Position numbers and translations under genes: made by a program. Of a stretch of 10,277 bases of DNA, positions 1 through 4,826 are shown piece by piece (position 1 is the first letter of the stretch; the number at the start of each line of letters is the position of its first letter). The notes beneath the pieces were generated by a model. It made no database searches. It saw only the letters and a program-made list of their open reading frames with translations, and was not told where the DNA came from. The DNA lies in NCBI GenBank assembly GCA_937894565.1, contig CALBHK010000287.1:1-10277 (forward strand), given 5' to 3'. The DNA is from an uncultured Chlamydiae bacterium. Its GTDB lineage: Bacteria > Chlamydiota > Chlamydiia > Chlamydiales > CALBHK01.

Positions 1-1
1 G

Positions 2-193
2 ATGCGTAAGCTTGCTAAAGGATATCTCGCCGATCAACACATTGGATTAAAGATGCTAAGGTTTAGTATGGATGCCATGCAACAGTTACAGAAAAAACGC
101 TCTGGCAGCGTGCAAAACATTACTGTAAACTATAATTACAACAGCCCACAGGTGGTTTCCAACTCAATGGCACCTATTGAAATTTGTGGCTAA
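2..193 (+). CDS. Small phage/mobile-element-type protein, possibly 5'-truncated by the window edge
   Basis: The frame is open from the first complete codon and ends in TAA at 191-193. The ATG at position 2 may therefore be internal, and the 63 residues may be only the C-terminal part. No catalytic motif is visible. The C-terminal half holds Q-N-I-T-V-N-Y-N-Y followed by P-Q-V-V. This resembles the C-terminal signature Q-K-V-T-V-x-H-V-x-V of small proteins often found in alpha-proteobacterial and phage-derived loci next to a Cys/His 'HGG' protein. The next gene here is such an HGG protein, 33 nt downstream on the same strand, which supports the pairing. The family link is by recalled pattern only; the molecular function is unknown. 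Confidence 0.55.
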   Translation: MRKLAKGYLADQHIGLKMLRFSMDAMQQLQKKRSGSVQNITVNYNYNSPQVVSNSMAPIEICG

Positions 194-226
194 TTAGAAT
201 TAACGTCTCCAAAGGGGAAATAACAA

Positions 227-454
227 ATGCCAATTAAGGGAGTAAAACTTTGTGGAGCTAAATGCCGTACGAAGAATGGTGACCCATGTAGCCAGCCGGG
301 CATGAAAAATGGACGCTGCAAGATGCATGGGGGTAGCCTCTACAAAAAAGAAACCCATGGGTGTTCTACCCTACTTGCTAAGGCCGAACGCAGAAGGGAG
401 AGGCTTTTCTTAAGGGAGTTAAAAGCGTTAAATAAAGAGATTAGGGGCTTATGA
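227..454 (+). CDS. Small Cys/His-rich HGG-motif protein, mobile-element type
   Basis: This 75-residue protein has an N-terminal putative metal-binding knot: Cys9, Cys13, Cys21, Cys31 and His34, ending in M-H-G-G (33-36). That pattern, C-G-A-x-C/T-R...G-x-P-C...G-R-C-x-M-H-G-G, is typical of short HGGxSTG-type proteins seen in prophages and integrative elements, often near terminase-like genes. Here S-L-Y-K follows HGG instead of the usual K-S-T-G. The C-terminal half (about 50-75) is very basic and probably helical, so nucleic-acid contact is plausible but unproven. The ATG at 227 is supported by an AAAGGGG ribosome-binding site at 211-217. It probably forms a small operon with the gene ending at 193. 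The upstream context lies outside the window. Confidence 0.75.
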   Translation: MPIKGVKLCGAKCRTKNGDPCSQPGMKNGRCKMHGGSLYKKETHGCSTLLAKAERRRERLFLRELKALNKEIRGL

Positions 455-513
455 AATCGCATAAAAGAATCTACAGGTAACTAAAAGCTGAAAAAATGGT
501 GTTTTTTTTCTTT

Positions 514-578
514 CTTTGGGCTTAGCTTTGCTTGCTTGTTTCATAAGTGCCTTTTTTTAAAAGGCTAAGCGCCCAGAG
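514..578. repeat. Long-stem hairpin in the 455-691 intergenic gap
   Basis: Bases 514-529 pair with 561-578 as about 16 base pairs, including two G-T wobbles. A 2-nt bulge (569-570) interrupts the stem, and the loop is 31 nt. Neither strand has a T-tract after the stem, so it is not a standard intrinsic terminator. It sits between the mobile-element-like pair and the chaperone promoter and could be a structured RNA end, a transposon-end relic or a processing site. The rest of the 455-630 gap shows no gene. Confidence 0.4.
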
Positions 579-630
579 CTTCCGAATCTAGAGTCAATAA
601 ATCTCTGAATTTTGAGTTATTTTGAGTTAT

Positions 631-659
631 TTGACCAAAAATAAAATTATAATTATAAT
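631..659 (+). promoter_or_regulatory. Sigma70/sigma66-type promoter for the chaperone operon
   Basis: TTGACC (631-636) and a perfect TATAAT (654-659) are separated by exactly 17 nt. The predicted transcription start is near 666, giving a leader of about 26 nt before the ATG at 692. Just upstream is an exact tandem repeat of the 10-mer TTTGAGTTAT (611-630). It could be an activator site or simple-sequence noise. Confidence 0.75.
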
Positions 660-691
660 TAGTTTTAGTTGGTTATTAACTGGTGGTATTT

Positions 692-1387
692 ATGAAAAAC
701 AATAATAATTTTTCTTCTTTGTTTGCAGATGTCATTATTGACGAACTGGAACACCTCCCTAACTCTCCTTATGTACCTCGTTCTGCACTAGAAGAATCCC
801 TACGCCAGCACATTTTTGAATATGTAGATGAACTGCAGGAGGATATTGCCAAAGGCTATAGCCTATCCCTTGAGCTGCTAAAAGCTAAAGGTGTCTCTCT
901 TTCTCCATATACTCTAACTCAGTCCCAGCTAAAGAAGCTGCACAATGAAGAAATAATGAAAGCTTTAGCCGATAAAGAGGTGGTTTTGGCCGAAGCTTTT
1001 GGGATGGGGGCAGAAGAGTTGTATCATCTTTATGAGGGGGGCTTTGATCTATTTAATCAAGCGCACTATGTAGAGGCCAGAGCGGTATTTACCTATCTTC
1101 TTGTTCTACATCCTCGAGTTGCCGATTTTTGGACTGCGTTAGGCTCTTGCTTTGAAAAGATGCACAAAGATGCGGAAGCAGCAGTTGTGTTTTCTTTATC
1201 CGCTGCACTCAAACCTCATCTGATTGAATCCTATTTGCCCCTGGCACACCTCTTAATTGAAAGAGGTCATCTGTATGAAGCCGGGCAGTTGTTTATGAGG
1301 GTCATTGAAATATCCGAACAGCTGGAAGAAGGTCAAGAAAGAGACATATTGGCGCAAGAAGCTAAAAAGTATTTGGATGCTCTGTAA
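692..1387 (+). CDS. lcrH: Type III secretion chaperone, SycD/LcrH family (TPR)
   Basis: Class II type III secretion chaperone of 231 residues. These bind hydrophobic translocators or effectors in the bacterial cytosol and keep them soluble until secretion. Three TPR repeats are visible: residues 107-140, 144-175 and 178-211, with the expected small/aromatic pattern and prolines ending the first two repeats. The lead-in 'AEAFGMGAEELYHLYEGGF' (100-118) is the family's characteristic entry to TPR1. The first 95 residues are a helical extension longer than in the roughly 165-residue Yersinia SycD but compatible with chlamydial paralogues. I chose ATG 692 over the in-frame GTG at 683 because GGTGG (682-686) precedes 692 at a usable distance and nothing precedes 683. 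It is first in an operon with the gene at 1416. The substrate is unknown; the neighbour is the obvious candidate. Confidence 0.88.
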   Translation: MKNNNNFSSLFADVIIDELEHLPNSPYVPRSALEESLRQHIFEYVDELQEDIAKGYSLSLELLKAKGVSLSPYTLTQSQLKKLHNEEIMKALADKEVVLAEAFGMGAEELYHLYEGGFDLFNQAHYVEARAVFTYLLVLHPRVADFWTALGSCFEKMHKDAEAAVVFSLSAALKPHLIESYLPLAHLLIERGHLYEAGQLFMRVIEISEQLEEGQERDILAQEAKKYLDAL

Positions 1388-1415
1388 TTTAAGTTTTGAA
1401 TGAGGAGATATAAAT

Positions 1416-1988
1416 ATGGAAAGCATTACTTCAAAAGATAATAACCTCCCAATAGGAGAAAAAACCTTAAGCCAGGCAGAACAGAAACAAACTATTATAC
1501 AAAAGTTAAAAACGTCTCCTTTTATAAAGAGTCCTCAGCATATACGAGAAGCTGTGACTCAGATGCGAGGGAATAAAGGTTTTAGCGCCTTTGGATTTGG
1601 TGCCGCCGCCATCCTGACGGGCGGAGCAATTGCTTTCCTTAGCTTAAGTGCAATACTAGGTATAGTAACGACCGCTGTATTAGTACCCACATTTGGGGCT
1701 CTTGCTTTAATGTTTATTGCTATGGGTATTTTAATTCTGATGGCGTCAGAAAGAGGAACCGTTGACGATGCGGAAGTAGTGCTAAAACAGCATTATGAAC
1801 AAGAGTGGAAAAGCCAGTCAAACTGGGAAAGCACATCCTACAACGACTTTATTAAAGAAAAACACCCAGAAGCAACAATGATGGGCTGGGACAAAATAGA
1901 TATAGTTAAATTTGCAGAAGAATTTACACTTTTACAACTCAAAGCATTAGAAAATGAAGTGGACCGTCTAGAAAAAATTCAAAAGTAA
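1416..1988 (+). CDS. Inc-like bilobed membrane protein, candidate type III effector
   Basis: The protein has 190 residues: a polar, Ser/Gln/Lys-rich N-terminus (1-55), two closely spaced hydrophobic segments (about 57-84 and 86-110) joined by almost no loop, and a charged helical C-terminus (111-190). The tail ends in a coiled-coil-like stretch around 165-190. A single bilobed hydrophobic domain flanked by soluble tails is the defining architecture of chlamydial inclusion membrane proteins. These are type III effectors inserted into the host vacuole membrane. There is no Sec signal peptide. It starts 28 nt after the chaperone gene with a strong GAGGAG ribosome-binding site (1402-1407), so both genes are probably co-transcribed. 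It is far shorter than CopB/CopD-type translocators. I recognise no specific family; the Inc assignment rests on architecture and context. A non-secreted inner-membrane protein remains possible. Confidence 0.7.
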   Translation: MESITSKDNNLPIGEKTLSQAEQKQTIIQKLKTSPFIKSPQHIREAVTQMRGNKGFSAFGFGAAAILTGGAIAFLSLSAILGIVTTAVLVPTFGALALMFIAMGILILMASERGTVDDAEVVLKQHYEQEWKSQSNWESTSYNDFIKEKHPEATMMGWDKIDIVKFAEEFTLLQLKALENEVDRLEKIQK

Positions 1989-2083
1989 TCTAGCGAAAAG
2001 AATTCTTGTAATCGAATCGCAAAATTTGTGTCTAGCGTCGAAATACACCCGTATATCGTCTGTTTTCAATTGAAACGCTCCCG

Positions 2084-2117
2084 AAAAAAAGCGAAAAGCC
2101 CCGAGAAATCCCGAGGC
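2084..2117 (-). terminator. Intrinsic terminator of the mntA-hepT operon
   Basis: On the minus strand an 8-bp stem (2110-2117 with 2098-2105, two G-U wobbles, ATTT loop) is followed by TTTT, CGC and a run of seven T (2084-2097). On the plus strand the two wobbles become A-C mismatches and there is no T-tract, so the element is directional. It lies 57 nt beyond the hepT stop. Confidence 0.7.
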
Positions 2118-2174
2118 ATTTGGAAAGAGTGTTTAGTTGGTCTTGAGGTAACTATGCACATAAATTTCAGATTA

Positions 2175-2528
2175 TCATTCCTCTGTAGGCAATTCTAGCA
2201 ACTGCTGTTTTAGAGTTGGAAGCCTAGTTTGCACTGTTTGCCATACAGTGCCTAGGTTCACACCGAAATACTCGTGGATTAGCACATTTCTCATGGCAGT
2301 CATTTGTTTCCAAGGAACATGGGGATGGGTAGTTCGAAAAGTATGCGGGATATGAGTGCTTGCCTCTCCAATGATCTCAAAATTTCGTATGACAGCATCC
2401 ACCACAAGTTTATTTTTCTTAAACTCAGAAGCTGTCATGTTTTTTGTATACTGTTGAATGCTATCGATGGCCTGCAAAATGTCTTTAATGCGAAAAGACC
2501 AGTTTCTAGAAGATTTGCTTGGCTTCAC
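2175..2528 (-). CDS. hepT: HepT-type HEPN toxin (DUF86), putative RNase
   Basis: The protein has 117 residues, the normal DUF86 HEPN length. It carries the R-x4-H motif at Arg80-His85 with Tyr87 after it (R-N-V-L-I-H-E-Y). In characterised type VII systems the Arg and His form the RNase site at the dimer interface, and the Tyr of R-x4-H-x-Y is AMPylated by the MNT antitoxin. All three residues are present, so the toxin looks intact. The start is GTG at 2528, preceded at 6 nt by AGAGGA (2535-2540). The GTG lies inside the end of mntA (23-nt overlap), which suggests translational coupling. A U-tract terminator lies downstream. The intracellular target RNA cannot be inferred. Confidence 0.85.
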   Translation of the reverse strand: MKPSKSSRNWSFRIKDILQAIDSIQQYTKNMTASEFKKNKLVVDAVIRNFEIIGEASTHIPHTFRTTHPHVPWKQMTAMRNVLIHEYFGVNLGTVWQTVQTRLPTLKQQLLELPTEE

Positions 2529-2802
2529 TGAGAATCCTCTTCTTTAGCGCAGGATGTAGAGCCTGTTTACTTACGAGGTCCACTTCGCAATTTAGCAGAT
2601 CTTCCAGATAAAATTTTAGATCGATAAACACAAATAGATCTTTCTTGGTGTCAAAATCAACAAGAATATCAATGTCGCTTGTTTCGCTCGCTTCATTTCT
2701 TGCTGTGGAACCAAAAATGGCAAGATGCCGGCTTCCCAAATGGGATAAATGCTTTTGATGGGACTTTATGAGTTTTTGAGCTTTAGTAAACTGTGTGTTC
2801 AT
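2506..2802 (-). CDS. mntA: MntA-type minimal nucleotidyltransferase antitoxin
   Basis: This 98-residue minimal nucleotidyltransferase carries G31-S32, ten residues, then D43-x-D45, the textbook GSx10DxD metal and nucleotide site. A third acidic residue is likely at Asp75 (C-E-V-D-L-V). In the MNT-HEPN (type VII) toxin-antitoxin family, this enzyme transfers AMP to the HEPN toxin and inactivates it. It is the promoter-proximal gene and overlaps hepT by 23 nt. The only plausible start is ATG 2802; no other start codon appears nearby. The purine-rich AAGGA before it is only 1 nt away, too close for a normal ribosome-binding site, and the promoter prediction places the transcript start at or next to the ATG. 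Translation may therefore be leaderless. Confidence 0.88.
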   Translation of the reverse strand: MNTQFTKAQKLIKSHQKHLSHLGSRHLAIFGSTARNEASETSDIDILVDFDTKKDLFVFIDLKFYLEDLLNCEVDLVSKQALHPALKKRILSEAKQIF

Positions 2803-2808
2803 ATCCTT

Positions 2809-2838
2809 ATTTTACAATCCTGAGAGATGTTTAGTCAA
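2809..2838 (-). promoter_or_regulatory. Predicted promoter of mntA-hepT
   Basis: Read on the minus strand, TTGACT (2833-2838) is followed by an 18-nt spacer (2815-2832) and TAAAAT (2809-2814). An AT-rich UP-like block (AAAATTT) lies upstream. The predicted start of transcription falls at about 2802-2803. The -35 and upstream block belong to a repeat present again at 4728-4763. The whole -35 to -10 unit matches the putative exporter promoter at 8534-8563 in 24 of 30 positions. Confidence 0.5.
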
Positions 2839-2857
2839 GGTATTCTAAATTTTACGC
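2822..2857. repeat. 36-bp direct repeat, copy A
   Basis: This copy matches 4728-4763 at 33 of 36 positions in the same orientation. Its core is GTCAAGG-Y-ATTCTAAATTTTACGC. On the minus strand it supplies the UP-like block and -35 of the mntA promoter. With copy B it brackets the ATPase gene. Similarity stops sharply after the CGC at 2857, where CACTAGACC follows against TGAAAAAAA in copy B. Confidence 0.8.
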
Positions 2858-2896
2858 ACTAGACCAAAAAAAATGTCCGATTGTCGGCATTCTCAG

Positions 2897-2929
2897 CCGA
2901 AGGTTTCGTAAGAGACCTTCGGTTTTTTT
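2897..2929 (+). terminator. Strong intrinsic terminator, plus orientation, with no obvious gene to terminate
   Basis: An 11-bp stem (2897-2907 with 2912-2922, one G-T wobble) closes a GTAA tetraloop and is followed by seven T (2923-2929). On the minus strand the wobble becomes a mismatch and no T-tract follows, so it does not properly serve the ATPase gene that ends 8 bp away. The nearest plus-strand gene ends at 1988, beyond the toxin-antitoxin operon. Confidence 0.8.
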
Positions 2930-2936
2930 GAGTCAA

Positions 2937-4391
2937 TTAATCAAAAAAATCCTCTAAAATTATCTCTCGATTAACAAGTTCTGTAGAATACTCGTTTTTC
3001 CGCAGTCCATAAGGTGTGATAAATGTTAAAAATATCGTTTTGCTTGTTTTAGTTTGTTCTCGAAACACATCGATCTTGCGTCGCAACTCTTTAGCATAGC
3101 TTTGATCAATTGTAAATTCAGTGTGATAAAATTTTATTTCACACAAATTGATACAATCATCCTTTCGATCAATAATAAGATCGACCTGAGCGCCCTTTTC
3201 AGATTTATCTTTCGGTCTGTATGACCACTGAGATTCCTTGGTCAAAACAGCGGCTATGCCCAGTTTCTTTTTTATTTGCGAAACATGCTTAAAGCAAATA
3301 CTCTCAAAAGCATAACCCGACCAAGTTTTCCAACGTGGATCGCTATTCATTTTTAACCAATAATCTTTATCATTGCCCAGGACAATACTGCCTTTTATTG
3401 ATTCCATCCAAGAAATATAAAAATATGAATACTCATCAACCAGCCAAAGTTTTTTATCTTTAGATTTTTTTGAGAATTCGGGACACGCGGCAATAAAGCC
3501 CGATTCCTCTAATTCTTCTAAAATGGAAGAGGATTGGCCACCCGAAGGAATATTTAGACTTTCTAGAAGGTCTTTTTGAAAAACACCGCTCTTCTTTTCC
3601 GCCAATCCTCGAACAATTTGGACATGTTTTTGAGAGTCATCAAAAAGAGATTGGTAGAGATTATTGAATTCTCCGACAAGCTGACCCTGTGGCGTGAAAC
3701 ATAATTGATTTATAGTTTGAGCCACCGAATCCCCAGGGCGCACATACGTCAAATACTTTGCTATTCCACCCATTGTCATGTACAATTCAATAATTTGCTT
3801 GCGTGACAATTTTACATTCTGTGATAAAAGAAATTTTTCTGTTTCGTCCACAGTAAACGCATTTAACTTTATTACTTCACTAAGACGGCCATAAAGCCCT
3901 CCTTTGTTATTAATTACTTTTTTTATGATCCAATTAGCAGCTGATCCGCATACAATTAAAACTACGTTATTTAAATGAGAAAGATACTGATTCCAAATGT
4001 ATTCTAATGCTTGCAAAAAACCAGACCGATTTGAAGCTAACCATGGCAATTCATCAAAAAAAATAATAACTTTTTTCGTCACATCTATCTTTATGATAGC
4101 CTCTTTGAGTGCATATAATGCCTCATCCCAATCTTTAGGCTCCTTAGAATCTTTCAAATCGGGAAACATGTTCAAAAGTTCTCGGTAAAATTTTCGTAAC
4201 TGCAATTTTTTATTACTATTAGCACTTCCTGTCACCGAGAAGTACACGCCTTTATCTTTAAAATACTCATGGATCAGGTAAGTTTTTCCAACTCTTCTCC
4301 TTCCATAAATTGCAAGAAATTCAGCTTTATTTGAATTGAGTAAACGTTCAAGCGTCTTAAGTTCGTTACTTCTACCAAAAATTGTACTCAT
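2937..4391 (-). CDS. AAA ATPase with C-terminal DUF234 (PD-(D/E)xK-like) domain
   Basis: The protein has 484 residues. The N-terminal archaeal-type ATPase_2 domain (about 2-240) shows Walker A G30-x4-G35-K36-T37, Walker B with D113-E114 after four hydrophobic residues, and the family's G-S-A-A-N-W sensor region (149-154). A winged-helix-like middle (about 255-325) leads to a DUF234 domain (about 350-484). Glu363, Asp404, Glu418 and Lys420 (V-D-L-I-I-D... C-E-I-K) form a PD-(D/E)xK nuclease-like core. Such fusions are common, often mobile, single-gene families in archaea, Bacteroidetes and intracellular bacteria. Their function is unproven; defence or DNA maintenance is inferred only. ATG 4391 has AAGGA at 4396-4400. 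The gene appears intact, stands alone, and lies between two direct repeats beside a toxin-antitoxin operon. Confidence 0.85.
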   Translation of the reverse strand: MSTIFGRSNELKTLERLLNSNKAEFLAIYGRRRVGKTYLIHEYFKDKGVYFSVTGSANSNKKLQLRKFYRELLNMFPDLKDSKEPKDWDEALYALKEAIIKIDVTKKVIIFFDELPWLASNRSGFLQALEYIWNQYLSHLNNVVLIVCGSAANWIIKKVINNKGGLYGRLSEVIKLNAFTVDETEKFLLSQNVKLSRKQIIELYMTMGGIAKYLTYVRPGDSVAQTINQLCFTPQGQLVGEFNNLYQSLFDDSQKHVQIVRGLAEKKSGVFQKDLLESLNIPSGGQSSSILEELEESGFIAACPEFSKKSKDKKLWLVDEYSYFYISWMESIKGSIVLGNDKDYWLKMNSDPRWKTWSGYAFESICFKHVSQIKKKLGIAAVLTKESQWSYRPKDKSEKGAQVDLIIDRKDDCINLCEIKFYHTEFTIDQSYAKELRRKIDVFREQTKTSKTIFLTFITPYGLRKNEYSTELVNREIILEDFFD

Positions 4392-4411
4392 AAGTTCCTT
4401 CTGTAAAATTC

Positions 4412-4440
4412 ATTTTAAACTTTAGTTAGAAAAAAAACAA
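4412..4440 (-). promoter_or_regulatory. Possible promoter of the ATPase gene
   Basis: On the minus strand TTGTTT (4435-4440), a 17-nt spacer and TAAAAT (4412-4417) give a leader of about 14 nt containing the AAGGA site. The -35 is weak and the region is T-rich, so this is a modest call. Confidence 0.4.
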
Positions 4441-4448
4441 TAGATAGC

Positions 4449-4513
4449 GCTGATTTGACACAAAAAACCAGCGAAATCAGCATGAAAAACATAGATTTCG
4501 CTGACTTTGTGTC
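4449..4513. repeat. Bipartite imperfect inverted repeat upstream of the ATPase promoter
   Basis: GACACAAA (4457-4464) pairs with TTTGTGTC (4506-4513). CAGCGAAAT (4469-4477) pairs with ATTTCGCTG (4495-4503). A small asymmetric internal loop separates the two stems, giving 17 base pairs in all. A competing 8-bp pairing exists between GCTGATTT (4449-4456) and AAATCAGC (4474-4481). It lies upstream of the predicted -35, so it would act as DNA (operator or element end) unless transcription starts further upstream. Confidence 0.6.
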
Positions 4514-4554
4514 CTAAAGGAATGTTTCAATTTGAAATCATAGAAGACTTTCAA

Positions 4555-4744
4555 TCAGAATTTTATGTTTTCAATTTCTTTAAACACCAGAGTTGAAAGC
4601 TTAATATCGCATAAAGATACGAACAGTTTTCCACTCTCCCAAGGTGCTTCTTTATAGTTATTTGCTTGCTCTCTTTACGATTTCACTCACCCAAACTTTT
4701 TCAAATATTTGAGATATTCCGTAAACAGAGAAATGTTTCGTCAA
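4555..4744 (-). pseudogene. Possible frameshifted relic of a small unknown gene
   Basis: Two minus-strand frames abut and both read like protein. The first runs from a TTG at 4744 (within repeat B) to a TAA in the 4650s and gives LTKHFSVYGISQIFEKVWVS and a few more residues. The second is open from 4674 to the TGA at 4555-4557 and reads REQANNYKEAPWESGKLFVS onward, ending ENIKF. A single indel in the AAAGAGAGCAAG run near 4670-4677 would join them into about 60 residues. No family is recognised, and short open stretches can arise by chance. Confidence 0.3.
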
Positions 4745-4763
4745 GGCATTCTAAATTTTACGC
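4728..4763. repeat. 36-bp direct repeat, copy B
   Basis: Partner of 2822-2857, with 33 of 36 identical bases, the same orientation and starts 1906 bp apart. Here the minus-strand -35 equivalent is TTGACG and no good -10 follows at 17-18 nt, so the promoter function seen in copy A appears degraded or absent. Confidence 0.8.
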
Positions 4764-4826
4764 TGAAAAAAACTGGTATAAAAGGGCTTGAGCGAGCATA
4801 ATTGGGGCTTACTTAAGAGGATGACT

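Larger units (their letters stand above)
4392..4826. other. 435-nt intergenic region between divergent ATPase and S9 hydrolase genes
   Basis: It holds, in order, the possible ATPase promoter (4412-4440), the bipartite dyad (4449-4513), a possible frameshifted minus-strand gene relic (4555-4744), repeat copy B (4728-4763) and the hydrolase leader with its ribosome-binding site. A TATAAA at 4777-4782 could be a -10 for the hydrolase, but no fitting -35 is present. I see no intact gene. Confidence 0.6.

Noticed and set aside
451..480. Nine-codon ATG frame overlapping the stop of the HGG protein gene
   Set aside because: Too short, with no recognisable content; the ATGA overlap is probably chance.
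611..630. Exact tandem 10-mer before the chaperone promoter as a regulatory iteron
   Set aside because: Only two short AT-rich units; kept as a remark under the promoter.
683..691. GTG at 683 as start of the chaperone
   Set aside because: No ribosome-binding site precedes it, and the GTG itself lies in the GGTGG that serves the ATG at 692.
2064..2075. Palindrome TTTCAATTGAAA and the similar TTTCAATTTGAAA at 4525-4537 as paired operators
   Set aside because: Simple AT-rich palindromes with different centres and no consistent relation to promoters.
2304..2531. Plus-strand open frame opposite hepT
   Set aside because: It lies antisense to a well-supported HEPN gene and its translation resembles no family.
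4788..4826. TTG 4788 as start of the S9 peptidase
   Set aside because: It has no ribosome-binding site and would put 13 polar residues before the signal peptide; ATG 4827 has AAGAGG at 6 nt.
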